DNA from: Cladorhizidae sp. MBARI D1340-BT2
Taxonomy: Eukaryota > Porifera > Demospongiae > Poecilosclerida > Cladorhizidae
Length of the DNA stretch: 64,000 bases
Reading direction: 5' to 3'
NCBI GenBank assembly: GCA_028752905.1
Contig: JAQNBH010000023.1
Span: forward strand, 281,001 to 345,000
Under the pieces are notes generated by a model that worked only from the letters and a program-made list of their open reading frames with translations, was not told the origin of the DNA and ran no database searches. Below, piece by piece: positions 14,201 through 28,000 of this stretch (position 1 is the stretch's first letter; every line of letters begins with the position of its first letter). The translations under genes were made by a program, and so were the position numbers.

Positions 14201-17200
14201 TATGGTGATTTGAAGTGGTAAGGTTTGCGATCTTTCCTGGCGTTTTCCAGTTGCCAAAGCGGTGGCCTGCCAGTGAAAAACCACTACATTGATTGATAAT
14301 CTGTTGATATGTTGCAGATAAGGGCCTTCTCTATCAGTTGACAAAATCTGGGACTTTGGTCTTGTTAATTAGGGCAGTTATGAATTGTACTCTTACTTGA
14401 TGCTAAACATGTTAGCTTCGTAGATTATCCACACTTCACTGAATAGACTTGATGTATAGCTATTAAGATAGGACTCTCTAAGTGCTCTCTCTTGATACCA
14501 AACATCCATATATTCTGCACACTTCACTGTAATGGACTTGCAAGATAGGTATCTCTCAGTGTTCTCTATCTTGAGCTAAACATGTTAGCTTCATAGATTC
14601 TCCACACTTCACTGTGTAAACTTGATATATAGCTATTAAGATAGGTCTCTCCCTGTGCTCTCTGTTGATATCAAACATCCATAATATTCTGCACACTTCA
14701 CTGTAATGGACTTGATATGATTCGAATGATAGGTTTCATTATGTGTTCTCTATCTTGATATTTGCCCTAATTTGGTCTATATGTTTCTCATTTTTTCCCC
14801 AAAAATCTTGCTTTTTTGCCGTAAAGCTCATAACTTTTCTATACTTTACCCAAAAAAGATAAGTTTTATATCACCGGATAGCCCTTCTAATTATCTGTCT
14901 TTTGTACGTGCCAAAATTTTGAGTACTCTAAGTATTAGCAAGTTATGGTGATTTGAAGTGGTAAGGTTTGCGATCTTTCCTGGCGTTTTCCAGTTGCCAA
15001 AGCGGTGGCCTGCCAGTGAAAAACCACTACATTTATTGATAATCTGTTGACATGTTGCAGATAAGGGCCTTCTCTATCAGTTGACAAAATCTGGGACTTT
15101 GGTCTTGTTAATTAGGGCAGTTATGAATTGTACTCTTACTTGATGCTAAACATGTTAGCTTCGTAGATTATCCACACTTCACTGAATAGACTTGATGTAT
15201 AGCTATTAAGATAGGACTCTCTAAGTGCTCTCTCTTGATACCAAACATCCATATATTCTGCACACTTCACTGTAATGGACTTGCAAGATAGGTATCTCTC
15301 AGTGTTCTCTATCTTGAGCTAAACATGTTAGCTTCATAGATTCTCCACACTTCACTGAATAGAGTTGATATATAGCTCTAAAGGTAGGCCTCTCTCTGTT
15401 CTCTCTCTTGATACCAAACATCCGTATATTCTGCATACATAGAATCACAAGATAAGTTTCTCCATGTGTTCTCTATCTTGATGCTAAACAGGTTAGCTTC
15501 ATAGATTCTCCACACTTCACTGTATAAACTTGATATATAGCTATTAAGATAGGTCTCTCCCTGTGCTCTCTGTTGATATCAAACATCCATAATATTCTGC
15601 ACACTTCACTGTAATGGACTTGATATGATTCGAATGATAGGTTTCATTATGTGTTCTCTATCTTGATATTTGCCCTAATTTGGTCTGTATGTTTCTCATT
15701 TTCCCCCCAAAAATCTTGCTTTTTTGCCGTAAAGCTCATAACTTTTCTACACTTTACCCAAAAAAGATAATTTTTATATCACCAGGATAGCCCTTCTAAT
15801 TATCTGTCTTTTGTATGTGCCAAAATTTTGAGTACTCTAAGTATTAGCAAGTTATGGTGATTTGAAGTGGTGAGGTTTGCGATCTTTCCTGGCGTTTTCC
15901 AGTTGCCAAAGCAGTGGCCTGCCAGTGAAAAACCACTACATTTATTAATAATCTGTTGACATTTTGCAGATAAGGGCCTTCTCTATCAGTTGACAAAATC
16001 TGGGACTTTGGTCTTGTTAATTAGGGCAGTTATGAATTGTACTCTTACTTGATGCTAAACATGTTAGCTTCGTAGATTATCCACACTTCACTGAATAGAC
16101 TTGATGTATAGCTATTAAGATAGGACTCTCTAAGTGCTCTCTCTTGATACCAAACATCCATATATTCTGCACACTTCACTGTAATGGACTTGCAAGATAG
16201 GTATCTCTCAGTGTTCTCTATCTTGAGCTAAACATGTTAGCTTCATAGATTCTCCACACTTCACTGAATAGAGTTGATATATAGCTCTAAAGGTAGGCCT
16301 CTCTCTGTTCTCTCTCTTGATACCAAACATCCGTATATTCTGCATACATAGAATCACAAGATAGGTTTCTCTATGTGTTCTCTATCTTGATGCTAAACAG
16401 GTTAGCTTCATAGATTCTCCACACTTCACTGTATAAACTTGATATATAGCTATTAAGATAGGTCTCTCCCTGTGCTCTCTGTTGATATCAAACATCCATA
16501 ATATTCTGCACACTTCACTGTAATGGACTTGATATGATTCGAATGATAGGTTTCATTATGTGTTCTCTATCTTGATATTTGCCCTAATTTGGTCTATATG
16601 TTTCTCATTTCCCCCCCAAAAATCTTGCTTTTTTGCCGTAAAGCTCATAACTTTTCTACACTTTATCTCAAAAAGATAATTATTATATCACCGGATAGCC
16701 CTTCTAATTATCTGTCTTTTGTACGTGCCAAAATTTTGAGTACTCTAAGTATTAGCAAGTTATGGTGATTTGAAGTGGTAAGGTTTGCGATCTTTCCTGG
16801 CGTTTTCCAGTTGCCAAAGCGGTGGCCTGCCAGTGAAAAACCACTACATTGATTGATAATCTGTTGACATGTTGCAGATAAGGGCCTTCTCTATCAGTTG
16901 ACAAAATCTGGGACTTTGGTCTTGTTAATTAGGGCAGTTATGAATTGTACTCTTACTTGATGCTAAACATGTTAGCTTCGTAGATTATCCACACTTCACT
17001 GAATAGACTTGATGTATAGCTATTAAGATAGGACTCTCTAAGTGCTCTCTCTTGATACCAAACATCCATATATTCTGCACACTTCACTGTAATGGACTTG
17101 CAAGATAGGTATCTCTCAGTGTTCTCTATCTTGAGCTAAACATGTTAGCTTCATAGATTCTCCACACTTCACTGAATAGACTTGATATATAGCTCTAAAG

Positions 17201-20200
17201 GTAGGCCTCTCTCTGTTCTCTCTCTTGATACCAAACATCCGTATATTCTGCATACATAGAATCACAAGATAGGTTTCTCTGTGTTCTCTATCTTGATGCT
17301 AAACAGGTTAGCTTCATAGATTCTCCACACTTCACTGTATAAACTTGATATATAGCTATTAAGATAGGTCTCTCCCTGTGCTCTCTGTTGATATCAAACA
17401 TCCATAATATTCTGCACACTTCACTGTAATGGACTTGATATGATTCGAATGATAGGTTTCATTATGTGTTCTCTATCTTGATATTTGCCCTAATTTGGTC
17501 TATAATATGTTTCTCATTTTCCCCCCAAAAATCTTGTTATTTTGCCGTAAAGCTCATAACTTTTCTACACTTTACCCCAAAAAGATAATTTTTATATCAC
17601 CGAATAGCCCTTCTAATTATCTGTCTTTTGTACATGCCAAAATTTTGAGTACTCTAAATATTAGCAAGTTATGGTGATTTGAAGTGGTAAGGTTTGCGAT
17701 CTTTCCTGGCGTTTTCCAGTTGCCAAAGCGGTGGCCTGCCAGTGAAAAACCACTACATTGATTGATAATCTGTTGATATGTTGCAGATAAGGGCCTTCTC
17801 TATCAGTTGACAAAATCTGGGACTTTGGTCTTGTTAATTAGGGCAGTTATGAATTGTACTCTTACTTGATGCTAAACATGTTAGCTTCGTAGATTATCCA
17901 CACTTCACTGAATAGACTTGATGTATAGCTATTAAGATAGGACTCTCTAAGTGCTCTCTCTTGATACCAAACATCCATATATTCTGCACACTTCACTGTA
18001 ATGGACTTGCAAGATAGGTATCTCTCAGTGTTCTCTATCTTGAGCTAAACATGTTAGCTTCATAGATTCTCCACACTTCACTGTGTAAACTTGATATATA
18101 GCTATTAAGATAGGTCTCTCCCTGTGCTCTCTGTTGATATCAAACATCCATAATATTCTGCACACTTCACTGTAATGGACTTGATATGATTCGAATGATA
18201 GGTTTCATTATGTGTTCTCTATCTTGATATTTGCCCTAATTTGGTCTATATGTTTCTCATTTTTCCCCCAAAAATCTTGCTTTTTTGCCGTAAAGCTCAT
18301 AACTTTTCTATACTTTACCCAAAAAAGATAAGTTTTATATCACCGGATAGCCCTTCTAATTATCTGTCTTTTGTACGTGCCAAAATTTTGAGTACTCTAA
18401 GTATTAGCAAGTTATGGTGATTTGAAGTGGTAAGGTTTGCGATCTTTCCTGGCGTTTTCCAGTTGCCAAAGCGGTGGCCTGCCAGTGAAAAACCACTACA
18501 TTTATTGATAATCTGTTGACATGTTGCAGATAAGGGCCTTCTCTATCAGTTGACAAAATCTGGGACTTTGGTCTTGTTAATTAGGGCAGTTATGAATTGT
18601 ACTCTTACTTGATGCTAAACATGTTAGCTTCGTAGATTATCCACACTTCACTGAATAGACTTGATGTATAGCTATTAAGATAGGACTCTCTAAGTGCTCT
18701 CTCTTGATACCAAACATCCATATATTCTGCACACTTCACTGTAATGGACTTGCAAGATAGGTATCTCTCAGTGTTCTCTATCTTGAGCTAAACATGTTAG
18801 CTTCATAGATTCTCCACACTTCACTGAATAGAGTTGATATATAGCTCTAAAGGTAGGCCTCTCTCTGTTCTCTCTCTTGATACCAAACATCCGTATATTC
18901 TGCATACATAGAATCACAAGATAAGTTTCTCCATGTGTTCTCTATCTTGATGCTAAACAGGTTAGCTTCATAGATTCTCCACACTTCACTGTATAAACTT
19001 GATATATAGCTATTAAGATAGGTCTCTCCCTGTGCTCTCTGTTGATATCAAACATCCATAATATTCTGCACACTTCACTGTAATGGACTTGATATGATTC
19101 GAATGATAGGTTTCATTATGTGTTCTCTATCTTGATATTTGCCCTAATTTGGTCTGTATGTTTCTCATTTTCCCCCCAAAAATCTTGCTTTTTTGCCGTA
19201 AAGCTCATAACTTTTCTACACTTTACCCAAAAAAGATAATTTTTATATCACCAGGATAGCCCTTCTAATTATCTGTCTTTTGTATGTGCCAAAATTTTGA
19301 GTACTCTAAGTATTAGCAAGTTATGGTGATTTGAAGTGGTGAGGTTTGCGATCTTTCCTGGCGTTTTCCAGTTGCCAAAGCAGTGGCCTGCCAGTGAAAA
19401 ACCACTACATTTATTAATAATCTGTTGACATTTTGCAGATAAGGGCCTTCTCTATCAGTTGACAAAATCTGGGACTTTGGTCTTGTTAATTAGGGCAGTT
19501 ATGAATTGTACTCTTACTTGATGCTAAACATGTTAGCTTCGTAGATTATCCACACTTCACTGAATAGACTTGATGTATAGCTATTAAGATAGGACTCTCT
19601 AAGTGCTCTCTCTTGATACCAAACATCCATATATTCTGCACACTTCACTGTAATGGACTTGCAAGATAGGTATCTCTCAGTGTTCTCTATCTTGAGCTAA
19701 ACATGTTAGCTTCATAGATTCTCCACACTTCACTGAATAGAGTTGATATATAGCTCTAAAGGTAGGCCTCTCTCTGTTCTCTCTCTTGATACCAAACATC
19801 CGTATATTCTGCATACATAGAATCACAAGATAGGTTTCTCTATGTGTTCTCTATCTTGATGCTAAACAGGTTAGCTTCATAGATTCTCCACACTTCACTG
19901 TATAAACTTGATATATAGCTATTAAGATAGGTCTCTCCCTGTGCTCTCTGTTGATATCAAACATCCATAATATTCTGCACACTTCACTGTAATGGACTTG
20001 ATATGATTCGAATGATAGGTTTCATTATGTGTTCTCTATCTTGATATTTGCCCTAATTTGGTCTATATGTTTCTCATTTCCCCCCCAAAAATCTTGCTTT
20101 TTTGCCGTAAAGCTCATAACTTTTCTACACTTTATCTCAAAAAGATAATTATTATATCACCGGATAGCCCTTCTAATTATCTGTCTTTTGTACGTGCCAA

Positions 20201-21699
20201 AATTTTGAGTACTCTAAGTATTAGCAAGTTATGGTGATTTGAAGTGGTAAGGTTTGCGATCTTTCCTGGCGTTTTCCAGTTGCCAAAGCGGTGGCCTGCC
20301 AGTGAAAAACCACTACATTGATTGATAATCTGTTGACATGTTGCAGATAAGGGCCTTCTCTATCAGTTGACAAAATCTGGGACTTTGGTCTTGTTAATTA
20401 GGGCAGTTATGAATTGTACTCTTACTTGATGCTAAACATGTTAGCTTCGTAGATTATCCACACTTCACTGAATAGACTTGATGTATAGCTATTAAGATAG
20501 GACTCTCTAAGTGCTCTCTCTTGATACCAAACATCCATATATTCTGCACACTTCACTGTAATGGACTTGCAAGATAGGTATCTCTCAGTGTTCTCTATCT
20601 TGAGCTAAACATGTTAGCTTCATAGATTCTCCACACTTCACTGAATAGACTTGATATATAGCTCTAAAGGTAGGCCTCTCTCTGTTCTCTCTCTTGATAC
20701 CAAACATCCGTATATTCTGCATACATAGTATCACAAGATAGGTTTCTCTGTGTTCTCTATCTTGATGCTAAACAGGTTAGCTTCATAGATTCTCCACACT
20801 TCACTGTATAAACTTGATATATAGCTATTAAGATAGGTCTCTCCCTGTGCTCTCTGTTGATATCAAACATCCATAATATTCTGCACACTTCACTGTAATG
20901 GACTTGATATGATTCGAATGATAGGTTTCATTATGTGTTCTCTATCTTGATATTTGCCCTAATTTGGTCTATAATATGTTTCTCATTTTCCCCCCAAAAA
21001 TCTTGTTATTTTGCCGTAAAGCTCATAACTTTTCTACACTTTACCCCAAAAAGATAATTTTTATATCACCGAATAGCCCTTCTAATTATCTGTCTTTTGT
21101 ACATGCCAAAATTTTGAGTACTCTAAATATTAGCAAGTTATGGTGATTTGAAGTGGTAAGGTTTGCGATCTTTCCTGGCGTTTTCCAGTTGCCAAAGCGG
21201 TGGCCTGCCAGTGAAAAACCACTACATTGATTGATAATCTGTTGATATGTTGCAGATAAGGGCCTTCTCTATCAGTTGACAAAATCTGGGACTTTGGTCT
21301 TGTTAATTAGGGCAGTTATGAATTGTACTCTTACTTGATGCTAAACATGTTAGCTTCGTAGATTATCCACACTTCACTGAATAGACTTGATGTATAGCTA
21401 TTAAGATAGGACTCTCTAAGTGCTCTCTCTTGATACCAAACATCCATATATTCTGCACACTTCACTGTAATGGACTTGCAAGATAGGTATCTCTCAGTGT
21501 TCTCTATCTTGAGCTAAACATGTTAGCTTCATAGATTCTCCACACTTCACTGTGTAAACTTGATATATAGCTATTAAGATAGGTCTCTCCCTGTGCTCTC
21601 TGTTGATATCAAACATCCATAATATTCTGCACACTTCACTGTAATGGACTTGATATGATTCGAATGATAGGTTTCATTATGTGTTCTCTATCTTGATAT
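11292..21699. repeat. Satellite 1 block 3: four-monomer HOR (C-A-D-E), 3469 bp x 3
   Basis: Landmark spacings from 11292 repeat as about 908, 909, 906 and 746 bp three times. The order is C (AAGTTTTATATC), A (CACCAGG, AAAGCAGTGGCC, ATTTTGCAG), D (CATTTCCCCCCC, TTTATCTC) and E (TATAATATG, CACCGAATAGCC, CTAAATATT). The E-specific 60-codon plus-strand reading recurs exactly 3469 bp apart at 14026, 17495 and 20964. It is absent from other monomer types, so it marks the HOR and is not a gene. Corresponding monomers in successive units are nearly identical, the hallmark of a young HOR. Confidence 0.93.
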
Positions 21700-24600
21700 T
21701 TGCCCTAATTTGGTCTATATGTTTCTCTTTTTCCCCCAAAAAATCTTGTTATTTTGCCGTAAAGCTCATAACATTTCTACACTTTACCCAAAAAGGATAA
21801 TATGTATATCACTGGATAGCCCTTCTAATTATCTGTCTTTTGTATGTGCCAAAATTTTGAGTACTCTAAGTATTAGCAAGTTATGGTGATTTGAAGTGGT
21901 GAGGTTTGCGATCTTTCCTGGCGTTTTCCAGTTGCCAAAGCGGTGGCCTGCCAGTGAAAAACCACTACATTTATTGATAATCTGTTGACATGTTGCAGAT
22001 AAGGGCCTTCTCTATCAGTTGACAAAATCTGGGACTTTGGTCTTGTTAATTAGGGCAGTTATGAATTGTACTCTTACTTGATGCTAAACATGTTAGCTTC
22101 GTAGATTATCCACACTTCACTGAATAGACTTGATGTATAGCTATTAAGATAGGACTCTCTAAGTGCTCTCTCTTGATACCAAACATCCATATATTCTGCA
22201 CACTTCACTGTAATGGACTTGCAAGATAGGTATCTCTCAGTGTTCTCTATCTTGAGCTAAACATGTTAGCTTCATAGATTCTCCACACTTCACTGAATAG
22301 AGTTGATATATAGCTCTAAAGGTAGGCCTCTCTCTGTTCTCTCTCTTGATACCAAACATCCGTATATTCTGCATACATAGAATCACAAGATAGGTTTCTC
22401 TATGTGTTCTCTATCTTGATGCTAAACAGGTTAGCTTCATAGATTCTCCACACTTCACTGTATAAACTTGATATATAGCTATTAAGATAGGTCTCTCCCT
22501 GTGCTCTCTGTTGATATCAAACATCCATAATATTCTGCACACTTCACTGTAATGGACTTGATATGATTCGAATGATAGGTTTCATTATGTGTTCTCTATC
22601 TTGATATTTGCCCTAATTTGGTCTATATGTTTCTCATTTTTTCCCCAAAAATCTTGCTTTTTTGCCGTAAAGCTCATAACTTTTCTATACTTTACCCAAA
22701 AAAGATAAGTTTTATATCACCGGATAGCCCTTCTAATTATCTGTCTTTTGTACGTGCCAAAATTTTGAGTACTCTAAGTATTAGCAAGTTATGGTGATTT
22801 GAAGTGGTAAGGTTTGCGATCTTTCCTGGCGTTTTCCAGTTGCCAAAGCGGTGGCCTGCCAGTGAAAAACCACTACATTTATTGATAATCTGTTGACATG
22901 TTGCAGATAAGGGCCTTCTCTATCAGTTGACAAAATCTGGGACTTTGGTCTTGTTAATTAGGGCAGTTATGAATTGTACTCTTACTTGATGCTAAACATG
23001 TTAGCTTCGTAGATTATCCACACTTCACTGAATAGACTTGATGTATAGCTATTAAGATAGGACTCTCTAAGTGCTCTCTCTTGATACCAAACATCCATAT
23101 ATTCTGCACACTTCACTGTAATGGACTTGCAAGATAGGTATCTCTCAGTGTTCTCTATCTTGATGCTAAACAGGTTAGCTTCATAGATTCTCCACACTTC
23201 ACTGTGTAAACTTGATATATAGCTATTAAGATAGGTCTCTCCCTGTGCTCTCTGTTGATATCAAACATCCATAATATTCTGCACACTTCACTGTAATGGA
23301 CTTGATATGATTCGAATGATAGGTTTCATTATGTGTTCTCTATCTTGATATTTGCCCTAATTTGGTCTATATGTTTCTCTTTTTTCCCCCAAAAATCTTG
23401 TTATTTTGCCGTAAAGCTCATAACATTTCTACACTTTACCCAAAAAGGATAATATGTATATCACTGGATAGCCCTTCTAATTATCTGTCTTTTGTATGTG
23501 CCAAAATTTTGAGTACTCTAAGTATTAGCAAGTTATGGTGATTTGAAGTGGTGAGGTTTGCGATCTTTCCTGGCGTTTTCCAGTTGCCAAAGCGGTGGCC
23601 TGCCAGTGAAAAACCACTACATTTATTGATAATCTGTTGACATGTTGCAGATAAGGGCCTTCTCTATCAGTTGACAAAATCTGGGACTTTGGTCTTGTTA
23701 ATTAGGGCAGTTATGAATTGTACTCTTACTTGATGCTAAACATGTTAGCTTCGTAGATTATCCACACTTCACTGAATAGACTTGATGTATAGCTATTAAG
23801 ATAGGACTCTCTAAGTGCTCTCTCTTGATACCAAACATCCATATATTCTGCACACTTCACTGTAATGGACTTGCAAGATAGGTATCTCTCAGTGTTCTCT
23901 ATCTTGATGCTAAACAGGTTAGCTTCATAGATTCTCCACACTTCACTGTGTAAACTTGATATATAGCTATTAAGATAGGTCTCTCCCTGTGCTCTCTGTT
24001 GATATCAAACATCCATAATATTCTGCACACTTCACTGTAATGGACTTGATATGATTCGAATGATAGGTTTCATTATGTGTTCTCTATCTTGATATTTGCC
24101 CTAATTTGGTCTGTATGTTTCTCTTTTTTCCCCCAAAAATCTTGTTATTTTGCCGTAAAGCTCATAACATTTCTACACTTTACCCAAAAAGGATAATATG
24201 TATATCACTGGATAGCCCTTCTAATTATCTGTCTTTTGTATGTGCCAAAATTTTGAGTACTCTAAGTATTAGCAAGTTATGGTGATTTGAAGTGGTGAGG
24301 TTTGCGATCTTTCCTGGCGTTTTCCAGTTGCCAAAGCGGTGGCCTGCCAGTGAAAAACCACTACATTTATTGATAATCTGTTGACATGTTGCAGATAAGG
24401 GCCTTCTCTATCAGTTGACAAAATCTGGGACTTTGGTCTTGTTAATTAGGGCAGTTATGAATTGTACTCTTACTTGATGCTAAACATGTTAGCTTCGTAG
24501 ATTATCCACACTTCACTGAATAGACTTGATGTATAGCTATTAAGATAGGACTCTCTAAGTGCTCTCTCTTGATACCAAACATCCATATATTCTGCACACT

Positions 24601-25003
24601 TCACTGTAATGGACTTGCAAGATAGGTATCTCTCAGTGTTCTCTATCTTGAGCTAAACATGTTAGCTTCATAGATTCTCCACACTTCACTGAATAGAGTT
24701 GATATATAGCTCTAAAGGTAGGCCTCTCTCTGTTCTCTCTCTTGATACCAAACATCCGTATATTCTGCATACATAGAATCACAAGATAGGTTTCTCTATG
24801 TGTTCTCTATCTTGATGCTAAACAGGTTAGCTTCATAGATTCTCCACACTTCACTGTATAAACTTGATATATAGCTATTAAGATAGGTCTCTCCCTGTGC
24901 TCTCTGTTGATATCAAACATCCATAATATTCTGCACACTTCACTGTAATGGACTTGATATGATTCGAATGATAGGTTTCATTATGTGTTCTCTATCTTGA
25001 TAT
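21700..25003. repeat. Satellite 1 block 4: B-C-B-B' monomers, copy of 7989-11291
   Basis: Landmarks at 21700, 22608, 23352 and 24096 are spaced 908, 744, 744 and 908 bp, the same order and spacing as 7989, 8897, 9641 and 10385 (offset 13,711 bp). Monomer types also match. This is the left part of a larger duplicated segment that continues to about 28320. Small differences exist, such as CTGTGAC at 10715 against CTGGGAC at the matching site. Confidence 0.87.
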
Positions 25004-28000
25004 TTGCCCTAATTTGGTCTATATGTTTCTCATTTTTTCCCCAAAAATCTTGCTTTTTTGCCGTAAAGCTCATAACTTTTCTATACTTTACCCAAAAAAG
25101 ATAAGTTTTATATCACCGGATAGCCCTTCTAATTATCTGTCTTTTGTACGTGCCAAAATTTTGAGTACTCTAAGTATTAGCAAGTTATGGTGATTTGAAG
25201 TGGTAAGGTTTGCGATCTTTCCTGGCGTTTTCCAGTTGCCAAAGCGGTGGCCTGCCAGTGAAAAACCACTACATTTATTGATAATCTGTTGACATGTTGC
25301 AGATAAGGGCCTTCTCTATCAGTTGACAAAATCTGGGACTTTGGTCTTGTTAATTAGGGCAGTTATGAATTGTACTCTTACTTGATGCTAAACATGTTAG
25401 CTTCGTAGATTATCCACACTTCACTGAATAGACTTGATGTATAGCTATTAAGATAGGACTCTCTAAGTGCTCTCTCTTGATACCAAACATCCATATATTC
25501 TGCACACTTCACTGTAATGGACTTGCAAGATAGGTATCTCTCAGTGTTCTCTATCTTGAGCTAAACATGTTAGCTTCATAGATTCTCCACACTTCACTGA
25601 ATAGAGTTGATATATAGCTCTAAAGGTAGGCCTCTCTCTGTTCTCTCTCTTGATACCAAACATCCGTATATTCTGCATACATAGAATCACAAGATAAGTT
25701 TCTCCATGTGTTCTCTATCTTGATGCTAAACAGGTTAGCTTCATAGATTCTCCACACTTCACTGTATAAACTTGATATATAGCTATTAAGATAGGTCTCT
25801 CCCTGTGCTCTCTGTTGATATCAAACATCCATAATATTCTGCACACTTCACTGTAATGGACTTGATATGATTCGAATGATAGGTTTCATTATGTGTTCTC
25901 TATCTTGATATTTGCCCTAATTTGGTCTGTATGTTTCTCATTTTCCCCCCAAAAATCTTGCTTTTTTGCCGTAAAGCTCATAACTTTTCTACACTTTACC
26001 CAAAAAAGATAATTTTTATATCACCAGGATAGCCCTTCTAATTATCTGTCTTTTGTATGTGCCAAAATTTTGAGTACTATAAGTATTAGCAAGTTATGGT
26101 GATTTGAAGTGGTGAGGTTTGCGATCTTTCCTGGCGTTTTCCAGTTGCCAAAGCAGTGGCCTGCCAGTGAAAAACCACTACATTTATTAATAATCTGTTG
26201 ACATTTTGCAGATAAGGGCCTTCTCTATCAGTTGACAAAATCTGGGACTTTGGTCTTGTTAATTAGGGCAGTTATGAATTGTACTCTTACTTGATGCTAA
26301 ACATGTTAGCTTCGTAGATTATCCACACTTCACTGAATAGACTTGATGTATAGCTATTAAGATAGGACTCTCTAAGTGCTCTCTCTTGATACCAAACATC
26401 CATATATTCTGCACACTTCACTGTAATGGACTTGCAAGATAGGTATCTCTCAGTGTTCTCTATCTTGAGCTAAACATGTTAGCTTCATAGATTCTCCACA
26501 CTTCACTGAATAGAGTTGATATATAGCTCTAAAGGTAGGCCTCTCTCTGTTCTCTCTCTTGATACCAAACATCCGTATATTCTGCATACATAGAATCACA
26601 AGATAGGTTTCTCTATGTGTTCTCTATCTTGATGCTAAACAGGTTAGCTTCATAGATTCTCCACACTTCACTGTATAAACTTGATATATAGCTATTAAGA
26701 TAGGTCTCTCCCTGTGCTCTCTGTTCATATCAAACATCCATAATATTCTGCACACTTCACTGTAATGGACTTGATATGATTCGAATGATAGGTTTCATTA
26801 TGTGTTCTCTATCTTGATATTTGCCCTAATTTGGTCTATATGTTTCTCATTTCCCCCCCAAAAATCTTGCTTTTTTGCCGTAAAGCTCATAACTTTTCTA
26901 CACTTTATCTCAAAAAGATAATTATTATATCACCGGATAGCCCTTCTAATTATCTGTCTTTTGTACGTGCCAAAATTTTGAGTACTCTAAGTATTAGCAA
27001 GTTATGGTGATTTGAAGTGGTAAGGTTTGCGATCTTTCCTGGCGTTTTCCAGTTGCCAAAGCGGTGGCCTGCCAGTGAAAAACCACTACATTGATTGATA
27101 ATCTGTTGACATGTTGCAGATAAGGGCCTTCTCTATCAGTTGACAAAATCTGGGACTTTGGTCTTATTAATTAGGGCAGTTATGAATTGTACTCTTACTT
27201 GATGCTAAACATGTTAGCTTCGTAGATTATCCACACTTCACTGAATAGACTTGATGTATAGCTATTAAGATAGGACTCTCTAAGTGCTCTCTCTTGATAC
27301 CAAACATCCATATATTCTGCACACTTCACTGTAATGGACTTGCAAGATAGGTATCTCTCAGTGTTCTCTATCTTGAGCTAAACATGTTAGCTTCATAGAT
27401 TCTCCACACTTCACTGAATAGACTTGATATATAGCTCTAAAGGTAGGCCTCTCTCTGTTCTCTCTCTTGATACCAAACATCCGTATATTCTGCATACATA
27501 GAATCACAAGATAGGTTTCTCTGTGTTCTCTATCTTGATGCTAAACAGGTTAGCTTCATAGATTCTCCACACTTCACTGTATAAACTTGATATATAGCTA
27601 TTAAGATAGGTCTCTCCCTGTGCTCTCTGTTGATATCAAACATCCATAATATTCTGCACACTTCACTGTAATGGACTTGATATGATTCGAATGATAGGTT
27701 TCATTATGTGTTCTCTATCTTGATATTTGCCCTAATTTGGTCTATAATATGTTTCTCATTTTCCCCCCAAAAATCTTGTTATTTTGCCGTAAAGCTCATA
27801 ACTTTTCTACACTTTACCCCAAAAAGATAATTTTTATATCACCGAATAGCCCTTCTAATTATCTGTCTTTTGTACATGCCAAAATTTTGAGTACTCTAAA
27901 TATTAGCAAGTTATGGTGATTTGAAGTGGTAAGGTTTGCGATCTTTCCTGGCGTTTTCCAGTTGCCAAAGCGGTGGCCTGCCAGTGAAAAACCACTACAT

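Noticed and set aside
14026..14208. 60-codon plus-strand ORF, recurring at 3469- or 2725-bp intervals
   Set aside because: Restricted to the E monomer type because of a single TATAATATG insertion that supplies the ATG. It is a marker of the HOR, not a gene.
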